DNA from: JAYPUG01 sp038117265 | GTDB taxonomy: Bacteria; Pseudomonadota; Alphaproteobacteria; UBA6615 | Assembly: GCA_038117265.1 (NCBI GenBank) | Contig: JAYOFO010000007.1 | Span: forward strand, 4,605 to 68,604 | Direction of reading: 5' to 3' | DNA: 64,000 nt | Shown: piece by piece, positions 8,654 through 21,800 of the stretch | Position numbering within the stretch: position 1 is the stretch's first letter | Layout: each line of letters opens with the position of its first letter | Position numbers and translations under genes: made by a program | Notes under the pieces: generated by a model | What the model saw: only the letters and a program-made list of their open reading frames with translations | The model's database searches: none | What the model was told of the DNA's origin: nothing

Positions 8654-9286
8654 ATGGACGAAGCGCTTACCGATCTCGGCGGATACATCGCCGCCGCCCT
8701 GCCGCAGGAGGTGACCGGGACCGAGGTCGCCAATGGCGACCTGAGCGTCCTGACGCGCGCGAGCGGCCTGCTGCGGCTGCTGACCTTCCTGCGCGACGAC
8801 ACGAACTGCCAGTTCAAGGTGCTGATCGACCTGTGCGGGGTCGACTATCTAGAGCGCGGGGCGCGCTTCGACGTGGTCTATCACCTGCTGTCGGTCAGCC
8901 AGAACCAGCGGATCCGCGTGAAGTGCGCGGTCGGCGTGGACGATGCGGTTCCCTCGGCCACGGACGTGTTCAGCGCGGCCGGCTGGTTCGAGCGCGAGGC
9001 CTGGGACATGTACGGCATCTATTTCTCCGACCACCCGGATCTGCGGCGCATCCTCACCGACTACGGGTTCGAGGGGCACCCGATGCGTAAGGACTTCCCG
9101 CTGACGGGCCGCGTCGAGGTCCGCTACGACGAGACTCAGAAGCGCGTGGTCTACGATCCGGTCAAGCTGACCCAGGATTTCCGTTCGTTCGACTTCCTGT
9201 CGCCGTGGGAGGGCATGAACGCCGTCCTGCCGGGCGACGAGAAGGCGCGCGCCGACGAGGACGAAGCGGGCGAGGGCGCGGCATGA
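8654..9286 (+). CDS. nuoC: NADH-quinone oxidoreductase subunit C
   Basis: The 30-kDa hydrophilic subunit of complex I, 210 residues, structural, contacting NuoD. The family signature is present: [20 protein letters not shown] and then [12 protein letters not shown]. Encoded separately from nuoD, unlike the fused nuoCD of E. coli. The charged C-terminal tail ([11 protein letters not shown]) is variable. The stop overlaps the nuoD ATG (ATGA). Confidence 0.97.
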   Translation: MDEALTDLGGYIAAALPQEVTGTEVANGDLSVLTRASGLLRLLTFLRDDTNCQFKVLIDLCGVDYLERGARFDVVYHLLSVSQNQRIRVKCAVGVDDAVPSATDVFSAAGWFEREAWDMYGIYFSDHPDLRRILTDYGFEGHPMRKDFPLTGRVEVRYDETQKRVVYDPVKLTQDFRSFDFLSPWEGMNAVLPGDEKARADEDEAGEGAA

Positions 9287-10461
9287 GCGACGTCGCGATC
9301 AAGAACATGACCCTCAACTTCGGCCCGCAGCATCCTGCGGCCCACGGGGTCCTGCGGCTGGTGCTGGAGATGGATGGCGAGGTGGTCGAGCGCGCCGACC
9401 CGCACATCGGACTGCTGCACCGCGGCACCGAGAAGCTGATCGAGTACAAGACCTACCTGCAGGCCGTGCCTTACTTCGACCGGCTCGACTATGTCTCGCC
9501 CATGTGCCAGGAGCATGCCTACGCGCTGGCCGTGGAGAAGCTGCTCGGAATCGAGGTTCCGGAGCGCGGCCAGTACATTCGGGTGCTGTTCTCCGAGATC
9601 ACCCGTATCCTCAACCATATTATGAACTTGACGACGTATGCCCTTGATGTTGGAGCAATGACGCCGCTCTTGTGGGGGTTCGAGGAACGCGAGCGGATGA
9701 TGGAGTTCTATGAGCGTGTGTCGGGCGCGCGGCTGCATGCGGCCTACTTCCGCCCGGGCGGCGTGCACCAGGATCTGCCCGCGGGCCTGGCCGACGACAT
9801 CTATGCGTTCTGCGAGAGCTATCCCAAGTTCATCGACGACATGGAAAGCCTGCTGACGGGCAACCGCATCTTCAAGCAGCGGACCGTCGACATCGGCGTC
9901 TTCTCGGCCGAGCAGGCGCTCGACTGGGGCATGTCGGGCTCGACCCTGCGGGCCTCGGGCGTCGCCTGGGACCTGCGCAAGGCCCAGCCCTACGACGTCT
10001 ACGACCGCATGGACTTCGACGTTCCGGTGGGCAAGACCGGCGATTGCTACGCGCGCTACCTGGTGCGGGTCGAGGAGATGCGCCAGAGCCTGCGGATCAT
10101 CAAGCAGTGCCTGGACGAGATTCCCGACGGTCCGGTCATGACGCAGAACCACAAGCTGACCCCGCCGCGCCGCGGCGAGATGAAGCACTCGATGGAAGCG
10201 CTGATCCATCACTTCAAGCTCTATACCGAGGGCTATCACGTGCCCGCCGGCGAAACCTATGCCGCCGTCGAGGCGCCCAAGGGCGAGTTCGGCGTCTACC
10301 TGGTCGCCGACGGCTCGAACAAGCCCTACCGCTGCAAGATCCGCGCACCGGGCTTCGCCTTCATGCAGGCGCTCGAAGCGCTGACCAAGGGACACATGCT
10401 GGCCGACGTGCCGGCGGTGATCGGAAGTCTCGATATCGTGTTCGGGGAGGTCGACCGGTGA
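9283..10461 (+). CDS. nuoD: NADH-quinone oxidoreductase subunit D
   Basis: The 49-kDa subunit, 392 residues, related to the large subunit of [NiFe] hydrogenases but without the metal site; it forms the quinone cavity with NuoB. Typical motifs are [15 protein letters not shown] at the N-terminus (with the quinone-site His), [13 protein letters not shown], and the C-terminal [12 protein letters not shown] 9283 overlaps the nuoC stop and matches the family N-terminus. The TGA overlaps the GTG of nuoE. Confidence 0.98.
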   Translation: MSDVAIKNMTLNFGPQHPAAHGVLRLVLEMDGEVVERADPHIGLLHRGTEKLIEYKTYLQAVPYFDRLDYVSPMCQEHAYALAVEKLLGIEVPERGQYIRVLFSEITRILNHIMNLTTYALDVGAMTPLLWGFEERERMMEFYERVSGARLHAAYFRPGGVHQDLPAGLADDIYAFCESYPKFIDDMESLLTGNRIFKQRTVDIGVFSAEQALDWGMSGSTLRASGVAWDLRKAQPYDVYDRMDFDVPVGKTGDCYARYLVRVEEMRQSLRIIKQCLDEIPDGPVMTQNHKLTPPRRGEMKHSMEALIHHFKLYTEGYHVPAGETYAAVEAPKGEFGVYLVADGSNKPYRCKIRAPGFAFMQALEALTKGHMLADVPAVIGSLDIVFGEVDR

Positions 10462-11047
10462 GCGACAGCTTCGCATTCGACGACGCCCACCGCGCCCGCG
10501 CCGAGACGATCGTCGCGCGCTATCCGGAAGGGCGGCAGCAGAGCGCGGTGATCCCGCTGCTCGACCTGGCCCAGCGTCAGGCCGGCGGCTGGCTGCCGAC
10601 CGCGGCGCTCGAATATGTCGCGGCCTATCTCGACATGCCGAAAATCCGGGTGCTCGAGGTCGCGACCTTCTACACGATGTTCAACCTCGAACCGGTCGGC
10701 AAGAACTTCGTCCAGCTCTGCCGCACGACGCCGTGCTGGCTGCGCGGCTCCGACGATCTGCGCGCCGTGGCGAAGGACGTGACAGGCTGCGGGCTGGGCG
10801 AGACCAGCGACGACGGGCTGTTCACCGTGGTCGAGGTCGAGTGCCTGGGCGCGTGCTGCAATGCCCCGATGGTGCAGATCAACGACACGTATTACGAGGA
10901 TCTGACGGCCGAGAGCTTCAAGGCGGTCCTCGAGGCGCTGAAACGCGGCGAGACGCCGACGCCAGGGCCGCAGAACGGGCGCCGGGGGTCCGAGCCCGTC
11001 GGCGGGCTGACGACACTGACCGGGACGTCGGCCGGGGAGGGTGCGTG

Positions 11048-11048
<1 letters not shown>
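10458..11048 (+). CDS. nuoE: NADH-quinone oxidoreductase subunit E
   Basis: The 24-kDa subunit, 196 residues, with a thioredoxin-like [2Fe-2S] ferredoxin fold carrying cluster N1a. The four ligands fall in CRTTPC and in the [10 protein letters not shown] region. GTG 10458 overlaps the nuoD TGA and has GGGGAGG 7 nt upstream. The last 35 residues (Gly/Pro/Thr-rich) extend past the core and look unstructured. It docks on NuoF in the NADH dehydrogenase module. Confidence 0.96.
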
Positions 11049-12352
<1,304 letters not shown>

Positions 12353-12365
12353 GGGGGCGGACGCG

Positions 12366-14420
12366 ATGGCAAAGGTCACCATCGACGGCGTCGAGATCGA
12401 GGTCCCCAACGGGATCACGGTGCTGCAGGCCTGCGAAATGGCCGGCAAGGAAATCCCGCGCTTCTGCTACCATGAGCGGCTGTCGGTCGCCGGCAACTGC
12501 CGGATGTGCCTGGTCGAGGTCTCGCCGGGGCCGCCGAAGCCCGCTGCGTCGTGCGCGCTGCCGGTCAATGACGGCATGGCGATCAAGACCGACTCCGAGA
12601 TGGTGCGCAAGGCGCGCAACGGGGTCATGGAGTTCCTGCTGGTCAACCATCCGCTCGACTGCCCGATCTGCGATCAGGGCGGCGAGTGCGACCTGCAGGA
12701 CCAGGCGATGGCCTATGGCCGCGACGGCTCGCGTTTCGCCGAGCACAAGCGCGCGGTCAAGGACAAGCATATGGGCCCGCTGATCAAGACGATCATGACC
12801 CGCTGCATCCACTGCACCCGCTGCGTGCGCTTCGCGACCGAGGTCGCCGGCGTGCCGGAACTGGGCCTGCTGGGCCGTGGCGAGCATGCCGAGATCACGA
12901 CCTATCTCGAGAAGTCGCTGGATTCCGAGCTGAGCGCCAACGTCATCGACCTGTGCCCGGTGGGCGCGCTGACCTCAAAGCCCTACGCCTTCGTGTCGCG
13001 GCCCTGGGAGCTGACCAAGACCGAATCCGTCGATGTGCTCGACGCGGTCGGCGCGGCGATCCGGGTGGATTCGCGCCAGACCGAGGTCTTGCGCATCCTG
13101 CCGCGTCTCAACGAGGACGTGAACGAGGAGTGGCTGGGCGACAAGTCGCGCTATGCCTGCGATGCGCTGGGCCGCCAGCGCCTCGACCGGCCCTACGTTC
13201 GCGAGGACGGCAAGCTGCGCGAGGCTAGCTGGAACGAGGCCTTCGCCGCGATCGCGGCGAAGCTGAAGGGCCTGTCGGGCGACAGGATGGCCGCGATCGC
13301 CGGCGACCTGTGCGACGCGGAATCGATGCTGGCGTTGAAGCAACTCATGGCGTCGCTCGGCTCGGCGAACCTGGACTGCCGCCAGGACGGCGCGAAGCTG
13401 CCGGCCGACAATCGCGCAGCCTATGTCATGAACACCGGCATCGCGGCGCTCGAACAGGCCGATGCGGTGCTGCTCGTCGGCACCAACCCGCGCTGGGAGG
13501 CGCCGCTGGTCAACACGCGGCTGCGCAAGGCCTGGCTGCAGGGCGGTGCGCGTGTCGCGGTCGTCGGCCCGCAGGTCGACCTGACCTACCCGGTCGAGCA
13601 TCTTGGCGCCGGTCCCGATACGCTGCGGCAGATCGCCGACGGCAGTCACGAATTCGTACAGGTCCTGAAAGACGCCGAACGTCCGGTCGTGATCGTCGGC
13701 ATGGGCGCCCTGGCGCGCGCCGACGGTGCGGCGGTGCTGGCGACGGCAGCGAAACTGGATGTGGTGCGCGACGGCTGGAATGGCTTCAACGTGCTGCACA
13801 CCGCCGCCGCACGGGTCGGCGGGCTCGACCTCGGCTTCGTGCCGGGTGCGGGCGGGCGCGACGTGGCGGGCATCCTGGCCGGCGCACGGTCGGGCGAGAT
13901 CGAGGCGGTCTACCTGCTCGGCGCCGACGAGATCGACATGCAGGGGCTCGGCGATGCCTTCGTGATCTACCAGGGCCACCACGGCGATGCCGGTGCGCAC
14001 CGCGCCGACGTGATCCTGCCGGGCGCGGCCTACACCGAGAAGAACGGCATCTATGTGAACACCGAGGGCCGGGTCCAGCTCGCCCGCCAGGCCGTGCAGC
14101 CGCCGGGCGATGCGCGCGAGGACTGGACGATCCTGCGCGCCCTGTCGGATGCGCTCGGCGCGGGCCTCGATTACGTAACCCTCGGCGACGTGCGCGCCGG
14201 GCTGGTCGCCGCGAACCCGGTGTTCGACCGGGTCGACGAGGCGGTCGCCGCCGACTGGCGGGCGCCCGACGGTGCCGGCGAGATGGGCGCGGACGCGTTC
14301 GTCAGCCCGATCGACAATTACTACATGACGGACCCGATCAGCCGGGCGTCCGAGACGATGGCCGAATGCACCCGCGCGTTCGTGCGTGCGGGCGGCGAGA
14401 GGACCGGAACCGATGGTTGA
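12366..14420 (+). CDS. nuoG: NADH-quinone oxidoreductase subunit G
   Basis: The 75-kDa Fe-S subunit, 684 residues. The N-terminal 2Fe-2S ferredoxin domain has C..C-R-M-C spacing ([16 protein letters not shown]), followed by the His-Cys motif [18 protein letters not shown], the [10 protein letters not shown] cluster motif and then [13 protein letters not shown]. The remainder is a degenerate molybdopterin-oxidoreductase domain without a Mo site, as is normal for NuoG. The 3' end overlaps nuoH by 8 bp. Confidence 0.97.
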   Translation: MAKVTIDGVEIEVPNGITVLQACEMAGKEIPRFCYHERLSVAGNCRMCLVEVSPGPPKPAASCALPVNDGMAIKTDSEMVRKARNGVMEFLLVNHPLDCPICDQGGECDLQDQAMAYGRDGSRFAEHKRAVKDKHMGPLIKTIMTRCIHCTRCVRFATEVAGVPELGLLGRGEHAEITTYLEKSLDSELSANVIDLCPVGALTSKPYAFVSRPWELTKTESVDVLDAVGAAIRVDSRQTEVLRILPRLNEDVNEEWLGDKSRYACDALGRQRLDRPYVREDGKLREASWNEAFAAIAAKLKGLSGDRMAAIAGDLCDAESMLALKQLMASLGSANLDCRQDGAKLPADNRAAYVMNTGIAALEQADAVLLVGTNPRWEAPLVNTRLRKAWLQGGARVAVVGPQVDLTYPVEHLGAGPDTLRQIADGSHEFVQVLKDAERPVVIVGMGALARADGAAVLATAAKLDVVRDGWNGFNVLHTAAARVGGLDLGFVPGAGGRDVAGILAGARSGEIEAVYLLGADEIDMQGLGDAFVIYQGHHGDAGAHRADVILPGAAYTEKNGIYVNTEGRVQLARQAVQPPGDAREDWTILRALSDALGAGLDYVTLGDVRAGLVAANPVFDRVDEAVAADWRAPDGAGEMGADAFVSPIDNYYMTDPISRASETMAECTRAFVRAGGERTGTDG

Positions 14421-15432
14421 GTTCTGGTGGAGCTATGCCTGGCCGACGATCTGGATCGTCATCCAGATCCTGTTCATCGTCGTGCCGCTGCTGATCGTCG
14501 TGGCCTATCTCACCTATGCCGAGCGCAAGGTGATCGGCCTGATGCAGCTGCGCATGGGCCCTAACGTGGTCGGGCCGTTCGGCCTGTTCCAGCCCTTCGC
14601 CGACGCGCTCAAGCTGATGACGAAGGAGCTGATCATCCCGACTGGCGCGAACCGAGTGGTCTTCCTGCTCGCGCCGATGCTGACCTTCGTGCTGGCGATG
14701 GTCGGCTGGGCGGTGATCCCGGTGGCCGAGGGCTGGGTGCTGTCCGACATCAATGTCGGCATCCTCTACCTGTTCGCGATCAGCTCGCTCGGCGTCTACG
14801 GCATCATCATGGCCGGCTGGGCGTCGAACTCGAAATACCCGTTCCTGGGCGCGCTGCGCTCGGCGGCGCAGATGGTGTCCTACGAGGTCTCGATCGGCTT
14901 CGTGATCATCTCGGTGCTGCTGGCGGTGGGCTCGCTCAACCTGTCCGACATCGTGCTGGCGCAGGAGGGCCTCTGGTTCTTCATCCCGCTGCTGCCGATG
15001 TTCATCATCTTCGTGATCTCGGCCCTGGCCGAGACCAACCGCGCGCCGTTCGATCTGCCCGAGGCCGAGGCCGAACTGGTGACGGGCTACAACGTCGAAT
15101 ATTCGGCGATGGCCTTCGCGCTGTTCTTCCTCGGCGAATACGCGAACATGGTGCTGATGAGCGGGATGACCGTCATCCTGTTCCTCGGCGGCTGGCTGCC
15201 GCCCTTCGACATCGCGCCCTTCAACTGGCTGCCCGGCATCGTCTGGTTCGCGTTGAAGGTGTCGTTGATGCTGTTCGTGTTCCTGTGGGTGCGCGCGACC
15301 CTGCCGCGCTACCGCTACGACCAGCTCATGCGGCTGGGCTGGAAGGTCTTCCTGCCGGCCTCGCTGCTCTGGGTCGTGGTCACCGCGGGCGCGATCGTCG
15401 CGTTCGACTGGTACCCCGGCGTCGTGAACTGA
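14413..15432 (+). CDS. nuoH: NADH-quinone oxidoreductase subunit H
   Basis: Membrane subunit ND1 homologue, 339 residues with about eight or nine helices, forming the quinone entry chamber and the link between the peripheral and membrane arms. Conserved loops seen are [17 protein letters not shown], the acidic loop [24 protein letters not shown], and the C-terminal [16 protein letters not shown] 14413 gives the family N-terminus and overlaps nuoG. Confidence 0.98.
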   Translation: MVEFWWSYAWPTIWIVIQILFIVVPLLIVVAYLTYAERKVIGLMQLRMGPNVVGPFGLFQPFADALKLMTKELIIPTGANRVVFLLAPMLTFVLAMVGWAVIPVAEGWVLSDINVGILYLFAISSLGVYGIIMAGWASNSKYPFLGALRSAAQMVSYEVSIGFVIISVLLAVGSLNLSDIVLAQEGLWFFIPLLPMFIIFVISALAETNRAPFDLPEAEAELVTGYNVEYSAMAFALFFLGEYANMVLMSGMTVILFLGGWLPPFDIAPFNWLPGIVWFALKVSLMLFVFLWVRATLPRYRYDQLMRLGWKVFLPASLLWVVVTAGAIVAFDWYPGVVN

Positions 15433-15452
15433 GGAACGGGAGGACGACCGAT

Positions 15453-15941
15453 ATGGCCATGCTCGACCGCACCGCCCGATCGCTGCTTCTCGGCGAGATC
15501 GCCGCTGGCATGTGGCTGACCCTGAAGTATTTCTTCAAGCCCAAGGTCACGATCAACTATCCCTACGAGAAGGGGCCGATCAGCCCGCGCTTCCGCGGCG
15601 AACACGCGCTGCGCCGCTATCCCAACGGCGAGGAGCGCTGCATCGCCTGCAAGCTGTGCGAGGCGATCTGTCCCGCCCAGGCGATCACCATCGAGGCCGA
15701 GCCGCGCGAGGACGGTTCGCGGCGCACCACGCGCTACGACATCGACATGACGAAGTGCATCTATTGCGGCTTCTGTCAGGAGGCCTGCCCGGTCGATGCC
15801 ATCGTCGAGGGCCCCAACTTCGAATTCGCGACCGAAACTCGCGAGGAGCTGATGTACGACAAGGCCAAGCTCCTCTCGAACGGAGACCGGTGGGAATCCG
15901 AGATCGCCACGGCGCTCGCCGCCGACGCGCCGTACCGGTAA
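15453..15941 (+). CDS. nuoI: NADH-quinone oxidoreductase subunit I
   Basis: A 162-residue 8Fe ferredoxin-type subunit (TYKY homologue) carrying clusters N6a and N6b. Two C-x2-C-x2-C-x3-CP motifs are visible: [12 protein letters not shown] and [12 protein letters not shown]. The N-terminal amphipathic helix anchors it to the membrane arm. ATG 15453 has GGGAGGA 8 nt upstream. Confidence 0.98.
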   Translation: MAMLDRTARSLLLGEIAAGMWLTLKYFFKPKVTINYPYEKGPISPRFRGEHALRRYPNGEERCIACKLCEAICPAQAITIEAEPREDGSRRTTRYDIDMTKCIYCGFCQEACPVDAIVEGPNFEFATETREELMYDKAKLLSNGDRWESEIATALAADAPYR

Positions 15942-15953
15942 GGGGACGGGGAC

Positions 15954-16568
15954 ATGGTCATCCAGGCACTCGCCTTCTACCTCTTCGCGATCGTCGCCGT
16001 GGCGTCGGGCGTGATGGTCATCTCGTCCCGCAATCCTGTGCACTCGGTGCTGTTCCTGATTCTCGCCTTCTTCAACTCGGCCGGTCTGTTCGTGCTGATC
16101 GGCGCGGAGTTCCTGGCGATGATCCTCGTCGTCGTCTATGTCGGCGCCGTGGCGGTGCTGTTCCTGTTCGTCGTGATGATGCTCGACATCAACTTCGCCG
16201 AGCTGCGCGAAGGCTTCCTGCAGTACATGCCGATCGGGGCGCTGGTCGGCCTGATCCTGGCCGCCGAGCTCGTGCTCGTCTTCGGCAGCTGGATCGTCTC
16301 GCCCGAGGCGGGCCAGGCGCTCGCCGCACCCGCGCTGCCGGCGGGCGAGGTAACGAACACCCATGCGCTGGGGCGGCTGATCTACACCGAGTACATCTAC
16401 CTCTTCCAGGCGTCGGGGCTGGTCCTGCTGATCGCCATGATCGGCGCGATCGTGCTGACCCTGCGCCATCGCCCGGACGTCAAGCGGCAGAAGATCGCGG
16501 TCCAGGTCGCGCGTACGCGCGAGGAGACGGTCGAGGTGCGCGACGTGGCGACGGGGAGTGGCGCGTGA
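15954..16568 (+). CDS. nuoJ: NADH-quinone oxidoreductase subunit J
   Basis: ND6 homologue, 204 residues with five transmembrane helices. The third-helix region [18 protein letters not shown], with its conserved pi-bulge pattern, identifies the family and is involved in coupling quinone reduction to proton movement. The C-terminal 30 residues are hydrophilic and variable. The stop codon overlaps the nuoK start. Confidence 0.97.
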   Translation: MVIQALAFYLFAIVAVASGVMVISSRNPVHSVLFLILAFFNSAGLFVLIGAEFLAMILVVVYVGAVAVLFLFVVMMLDINFAELREGFLQYMPIGALVGLILAAELVLVFGSWIVSPEAGQALAAPALPAGEVTNTHALGRLIYTEYIYLFQASGLVLLIAMIGAIVLTLRHRPDVKRQKIAVQVARTREETVEVRDVATGSGA

Positions 16569-16879
16569 TGCTCGAGATCGGACTCGCACACTATCTGACC
16601 GTCGGGGCGATCCTGTTCACGCTCGGCATCTTCGGAATCTTCCTGAACCGGAAGAACGTGATCATCATCCTGATGTCGATCGAGCTGATGCTGCTCGCCG
16701 TCAACATCAACTTCGTGGCGTTCTCGGCGCACCTGCAGGATCTGGTGGGCCAGATCTTCGCGATGTTCGTGCTGACGGTCGCGGCCGCAGAGGCGGCTAT
16801 TGGTCTGGCGATCCTCGTCGTGTACTTCCGCAACCGCGGTTCGATCGCGGTCGAAGACATCAACATGATGAAGGGCTGA
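16568..16879 (+). CDS. nuoK: NADH-quinone oxidoreductase subunit K
   Basis: ND4L homologue, 103 residues with three helices, between NuoJ and NuoN in the membrane arm. The conserved glutamates are in [14 protein letters not shown] (helix 2) and [11 protein letters not shown] (helix 3). ATG 16568 overlaps the nuoJ stop. Confidence 0.97.
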   Translation: MLEIGLAHYLTVGAILFTLGIFGIFLNRKNVIIILMSIELMLLAVNINFVAFSAHLQDLVGQIFAMFVLTVAAAEAAIGLAILVVYFRNRGSIAVEDINMMKG

Positions 16880-16886
16880 CGCGGGC

Positions 16887-18812
16887 ATGATCGAACTTGC
16901 CGTCTTTCTGCCGCTCGCGGGCGGGATCGTCGCCGGGCTCTTCGGCACCCGGATGGGCGACCGCGCCGCGCAGCTCATCACCGTGCTGCCCATGCTCACC
17001 GCCGCGGTGCTGTCGTGCGTGCTGTTCTGGCAGGTCGCCATCGGCGGCAATGCGCACACCGTCGAGCTGTTCACCTGGATCAGTTCGGGCACGCTCGAAC
17101 TGAGCTGGTCGCTGCGCATCGACACGCTGACCGCGGTGATGGTGTTCGTGGTCAACGTCGTGTCGTCGATGGTCCACGTCTATTCCGTCGGCTACATGTC
17201 GCACGACCCGCACAAGCCGCGCTTCATGGCGTATCTGAGCCTGTTCACCTTCTTCATGCTGGCCCTGGTGACGTCGGACAATTTCGTCCAGATGTTCTTC
17301 GGCTGGGAAGGCGTCGGCCTGATGTCCTATCTGCTGATCGGCTTCTGGTTCGGCCGGCCGTCGGCGAACGCCGCGGCGATCAAAGCCTTCGTGGTCAACC
17401 GGGGCGGCGATTTCGGCTTCATGCTGGGCATCCTCGGCGTGTTCTTCGTGTTCGGCTCGCTCGACTTCGACACCGTGTTTGCCGCCGTGCCGGGCGTGGC
17501 GGGCAAGAGCTTCGGCTTCCTGTCGATGGAACTCGACATCGTCACCACGCTCTGCTTCCTGTTGTTCATCGGCGCGATGGGCAAGTCGGCCCAGATCGGC
17601 CTGCACACATGGCTGCCCGACGCCATGGAGGGCCCGACCCCGGTCTCGGCCCTGATCCATGCCGCGACGATGGTCACCGCCGGCGTGTTCATGGTCGCGC
17701 GCCTGTCGCCGATGTTCGAATTCGCGCCGGTCGCACTGACCTTCGTCGCCTTCATCGGCGGCACCACCGCCTTCTTTGCCGCGACCATCGGCCTGACCCA
17801 GTGGGACATCAAGCGCGTCATCGCCTATTCGACCTGCTCGCAGCTCGGCTACATGTTCTTCGCCATCGGCGTCGGCGCGTACCCGGCCGCCATCTTCCAC
17901 CTGATGACCCACGCCTTCTTCAAGGCGCTGCTGTTCCTCGGTGCGGGCAGCGTCATCCACGGCATGGATGACGAGCAGGACATGCGCAAGATGGGCGGCC
18001 TGTTCTCCAAGATGCGGGTCACGGCGGTGCTGATGTGGATCGGCTCGCTGGCGCTGGCCGGGGTGCCCGTCTTCGCCGGTTTCTACTCCAAGGACATCAT
18101 CCTCGAATCCGCGTTCGCTGCGCACACGGGCATGGGCCAGTACGCGTTCTGGATGGGCATCGCCGCGGCGCTGATGACGGCGTTCTACTCGTGGCGCCTG
18201 CTGTTCCTGACCTTCCACGGCCGCACGCGGGCCGACGAGCACACCTTCGACCACGCGCACGAATCGCCGCCAGTGATGATCGCGCCGCTGCTGGTGCTTG
18301 CCGCCGGCGCGATGTTCTCGGGCATCCTCGCCGTCGACTACTTCGTCGGCCACGAGATGGAGCATTTCTGGGGCGCCTCGATCCTGATGCTGCACAATGT
18401 GATCGAGGAGGCGCACCACGTGCCGGCCTGGGTCAAGATCCTGCCGATCGTCGTCGGCGTGGTCGGCATCGTGGGCGCCTGGGTGATGTATCTGGTAAGG
18501 CCGGAATGGCCGGCGGCACTGGTCGCGAAGATCCGTCCGGTCCACACCTTCGTGTTCAACAAGTGGTTCTTCGACGAGCTCTACGACTGGCTGTTCGTCC
18601 GCCCGTCCTTCGTGCTCGGGCGCGGCCTCTGGAAATCGGGCGACGGCGCGGTGATCGACGGGGTCGGCCCCGACGGCGTCGCTGCCGCCACGCGCGACGT
18701 GGCCGGGCTCGCCAGCCGGCTGCAGTCGGGCTACGTCTACCATTACGCCTTTGCGATGCTGATCGGGCTGGTCGTGTTGGCGACCTGGTTCTTGTTCGGG
18801 TTCTTCGGTTAG
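16887..18812 (+). CDS. nuoL: NADH-quinone oxidoreductase subunit L
   Basis: The distal antiporter-like proton-pumping subunit (ND5), 641 residues with about 16 helices. Proton-channel motifs seen are FFGWEGVGLMSYLLIGFW (TM5 Glu), GKSAQIGLHTWLPDAMEGPTPVSALIHAATMV (TM7-8), and the IKRVIAYSTCSQLGYMF stretch. The C-terminal portion contains the long lateral helix and the final anchoring helix. Normal length for the family. Confidence 0.98.
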   Translation: MIELAVFLPLAGGIVAGLFGTRMGDRAAQLITVLPMLTAAVLSCVLFWQVAIGGNAHTVELFTWISSGTLELSWSLRIDTLTAVMVFVVNVVSSMVHVYSVGYMSHDPHKPRFMAYLSLFTFFMLALVTSDNFVQMFFGWEGVGLMSYLLIGFWFGRPSANAAAIKAFVVNRGGDFGFMLGILGVFFVFGSLDFDTVFAAVPGVAGKSFGFLSMELDIVTTLCFLLFIGAMGKSAQIGLHTWLPDAMEGPTPVSALIHAATMVTAGVFMVARLSPMFEFAPVALTFVAFIGGTTAFFAATIGLTQWDIKRVIAYSTCSQLGYMFFAIGVGAYPAAIFHLMTHAFFKALLFLGAGSVIHGMDDEQDMRKMGGLFSKMRVTAVLMWIGSLALAGVPVFAGFYSKDIILESAFAAHTGMGQYAFWMGIAAALMTAFYSWRLLFLTFHGRTRADEHTFDHAHESPPVMIAPLLVLAAGAMFSGILAVDYFVGHEMEHFWGASILMLHNVIEEAHHVPAWVKILPIVVGVVGIVGAWVMYLVRPEWPAALVAKIRPVHTFVFNKWFFDELYDWLFVRPSFVLGRGLWKSGDGAVIDGVGPDGVAAATRDVAGLASRLQSGYVYHYAFAMLIGLVVLATWFLFGFFG

Positions 18813-18824
18813 GAGCGGCGGATC

Positions 18825-20339
18825 ATGGAATCCTTCCCCATCCTGTCGCTCACGACCTTCCTGCCGCTCGTCGGGGTGCTGTTCATCCTGATCGTGCGCG
18901 GCGATGAGGAGACGGTCGTGCGCAACGCCCGCTGGGCGGCGCTGTGGACCTCTCTCGCGACCTTCGTGATCAGCCTGCTGCTGTGGATCAACTTCGACGC
19001 CACGACGGCGGAGTTCCAGTTCGTCGAGAAGGTGGAGTGGCTGCCGGCCTTCAACATCTCCTATCACCTGGGCATCGACGGCATCTCGCTGTTCTTCGTG
19101 CTGCTGTCGACGTTCCTGACGCCGATCTGCGTTCTTGCCTCGTGGACGTCGGTCACGAAGCGGGTGAAGGAGTACATGATCGCCTTCCTCGTCCTCGAGA
19201 CGTTCATGGTGGGCACCTTCGCCGCGCTCGACTTCGTGCTGTTCTACATCTTCTTCGAGGCGGTCCTGATCCCGATGTTCATCATCATCGGCGTCTGGGG
19301 CGGCCCGCGCCGCGTCTACTCGGCGTTCAAGTTCTTCCTCTACACGCTGGCGGGCTCGGTCCTGCTGCTCGCGGCCCTGCTCACGCTGTATTTCGAGGCC
19401 GGGACGACGGACATCCCGACCCTTATCGCCTTCGACGTGCCGGCGCAGCTCCAGACCTGGCTGTGGCTCGCCTTCTTCGCCTCCTTCGCGGTCAAGATGC
19501 CGATGTGGCCGGTCCACACCTGGCTGCCCGACGCCCATGTCGAGGCGCCGACGGCCGGCTCGGTGATCCTCGCCGGCGTGCTCCTGAAGATGGGCGGCTA
19601 CGGGTTCCTGCGTTTCTCGCTGCCGATGCTGCCGCTGGCGTCCGAACAGTTCGTGCCGCTGATCTACACGCTGTCGGTGATCGCGATCATCTACACCTCG
19701 CTCGTGGCGCTCGCCCAGGAGGACATGAAGAAGCTGATCGCCTATTCCTCGGTGGCCCATATGGGCTTCGTCACGATCGGCATCTTCACCGCCACCCGGC
19801 AGGGCATCGACGGGGCGATCTTCCAGATGCTCAGCCACGGCATCATTTCCGCCGCGCTGTTCCTGTGCGTCGGCGTCGTCTACGACCGCGAGCACAGCCG
19901 CGACATCGCGCATTATGGCGGGCTGGTCGAGCGAATGCCGAAATACGCCTTCGTGTTCATGGTGTTCATGCTCGGTTCGGTCGGGCTGCCGGGCACCAGC
20001 GGGTTCATCGGCGAGTTCCTGATCCTCGTCGGCGCCTTCCAGGACAACACCTGGGTCGCGGCGCTTGCGGCGACGGGCGTGATCCTGGGCGCGGCCTACA
20101 TGCTCTATTTGTATCGCCGGGTCGTGTTCGGGCGGCTCGACAAGGAGCACCTCAAGCAGATCCTCGACCTCGAGCCGCGTGAAATCGCGATCTTCGCGCC
20201 GCTGGTGGTGCTGGTCATCTGGATGGGCATCTGGCCCGAGCCGTTCCTGGGCCTGTTCGACGCCAGCGTGGCGAACCTGCTGCAGGATTATCAGGCCGCA
20301 CTCGCGACGGGCGATGCCACGCGCATCGCCGGGCGTTAG
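18825..20339 (+). CDS. nuoM: NADH-quinone oxidoreductase subunit M
   Basis: The central antiporter-like subunit (ND4), 504 residues with about 14 helices. Conserved motifs are [18 protein letters not shown] (TM5 Glu), [21 protein letters not shown] with the essential Lys and Pro, and [15 protein letters not shown]. It pumps protons across the inner membrane within complex I. Twelve bases separate it from nuoL. Confidence 0.98.
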   Translation: MESFPILSLTTFLPLVGVLFILIVRGDEETVVRNARWAALWTSLATFVISLLLWINFDATTAEFQFVEKVEWLPAFNISYHLGIDGISLFFVLLSTFLTPICVLASWTSVTKRVKEYMIAFLVLETFMVGTFAALDFVLFYIFFEAVLIPMFIIIGVWGGPRRVYSAFKFFLYTLAGSVLLLAALLTLYFEAGTTDIPTLIAFDVPAQLQTWLWLAFFASFAVKMPMWPVHTWLPDAHVEAPTAGSVILAGVLLKMGGYGFLRFSLPMLPLASEQFVPLIYTLSVIAIIYTSLVALAQEDMKKLIAYSSVAHMGFVTIGIFTATRQGIDGAIFQMLSHGIISAALFLCVGVVYDREHSRDIAHYGGLVERMPKYAFVFMVFMLGSVGLPGTSGFIGEFLILVGAFQDNTWVAALAATGVILGAAYMLYLYRRVVFGRLDKEHLKQILDLEPREIAIFAPLVVLVIWMGIWPEPFLGLFDASVANLLQDYQAALATGDATRIAGR

Positions 20340-20354
20340 GCGGGAGTGGAACCG

Positions 20355-21800
20355 ATGAGCATTGTCGCCGATATCGCCGCCGTCCGGCCGGAACTGTTCG
20401 TCGCCATCGCCGCGATGGTGATGCTGATGTTCGGCGCGTTCCGGGGCGAGGATTCGACCCGGTTTGTCACCTGGCTCGGGGTCGGTGTCCTGGTGGTCGC
20501 CGCCCTGCTGGTGCTAGCGGGGCCGGGCGGATCGACGCTCGCGTTCAACGGCCAGTTCAAGGTCGATGCCTTCGCGGTTTTCGCCAAGATCCTGCTGATC
20601 GCCGGCGCCGCACTCGCCCTGATCCTGGCGCTGCCGTTCAACATGCGCGAGGACATCCGGCAGTTCGAATTCCCGATCCTCATCGTCTTCGCCGTCCTCG
20701 GCATGATGATGATGGTGTCCGCGGCCGACCTGCTGTCGCTCTATATCGGCCTGGAACTGCAGAGCCTGTCGCTCTACGTGATCGCCGCGATCCGCCGCGA
20801 CACGCTGCGCTCGTCAGAGGCGGGGCTGAAATACTTCGTCCTCGGCGCGCTCAGCTCGGGCATCCTGCTCTACGGCATGACACTGGTGTACGGCTTCGCC
20901 GGCACGACCCAGTTCGAGGCGCTCGCCGCCATCTTCACCGCCGGCGACGGTGCGCCCATCGGCGTCATCGTCGGGCTGGTGTTCATCGCCGCGGGCTTGG
21001 CCTTCAAGGTCTCGGCCGTGCCGTTCCACATGTGGACCCCCGACGTCTACGAGGGCGCGCCCACGCCCGTGACGGCGTTCTTCGCCGTGGCGCCCAAGAT
21101 CGCGGCGATGGCGCTGTTCGTGCGGGTCATGCTCGAGCCGTTCGGGCCGCTGGTCGCGGAATGGCAGCAGGTGATCTGGTTCATCGCGCTCGCCTCGATG
21201 GTCCTCGGCTCCTTCGCGGCCATCGCCCAGACCAACATCAAGCGGCTGATGGCCTATTCCTCGATCGGCCATATGGGCTTCGTCCTGGTCGGGCTTGCGG
21301 CGGGCAACGAGACGGGCGTGCAGGGAATCCTGCTCTACCTCGCGATCTACCTGTTCATGAACATGGGTACCTTCGCGTGTATCCTGGCGATGCGCCGCCA
21401 GGGCCGCATAGTCGAGGACATCGGCGAGCTGGCCGGGCTGTCGCGCACCAACCCCTACATGGCGCTGGCACTCGCGATCTTCATGTTCTCGATGGCCGGC
21501 ATTCCGCCGCTGGCCGGATTCTTCGCCAAGCTCTACGTGTTCCTCGCCGCGATCGAGGCTGGGCTCTATGTGCTGGCGGTCGTCGGCCTGCTGACCAGCG
21601 TGGTGGGCGCCTTCTACTATCTGCGGATCGTCAAGCTGATGTACTTCGACGAGCCGGCGGACGCGTTCGATCGCCCGATGGGCCGCGAGATCGCAACCAT
21701 CGTCGCCATCACCGGCGTGGTGACCGTGTTCTTCTTCCTCGGCCTGGCACCCGTGCTGGCCGGTGCGGAAGCGGCGGCGGCGGTGTTCTTCGCCGCATGA
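20355..21800 (+). CDS. nuoN: NADH-quinone oxidoreductase subunit N
   Basis: Proximal antiporter-like subunit (ND2), 481 residues. Typical segments are [43 protein letters not shown] and [17 protein letters not shown] 20355 ([10 protein letters not shown]) has GGGAG upstream and is preferred over GTG 20346. The last codons overlap birA (ATGA at 21797), so the operon continues past complex I. Confidence 0.98.
   Translation: MSIVADIAAVRPELFVAIAAMVMLMFGAFRGEDSTRFVTWLGVGVLVVAALLVLAGPGGSTLAFNGQFKVDAFAVFAKILLIAGAALALILALPFNMREDIRQFEFPILIVFAVLGMMMMVSAADLLSLYIGLELQSLSLYVIAAIRRDTLRSSEAGLKYFVLGALSSGILLYGMTLVYGFAGTTQFEALAAIFTAGDGAPIGVIVGLVFIAAGLAFKVSAVPFHMWTPDVYEGAPTPVTAFFAVAPKIAAMALFVRVMLEPFGPLVAEWQQVIWFIALASMVLGSFAAIAQTNIKRLMAYSSIGHMGFVLVGLAAGNETGVQGILLYLAIYLFMNMGTFACILAMRRQGRIVEDIGELAGLSRTNPYMALALAIFMFSMAGIPPLAGFFAKLYVFLAAIEAGLYVLAVVGLLTSVVGAFYYLRIVKLMYFDEPADAFDRPMGREIATIVAITGVVTVFFFLGLAPVLAGAEAAAAVFFAA

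Noticed and set aside
16860..20150. A 1096-residue open frame on the minus strand opposite nuoL and nuoM
   Set aside because: It is antisense to two unmistakable complex I genes, is extremely rich in Arg, Asp, Glu and His as GC-rich shadows are, and shows no domain.
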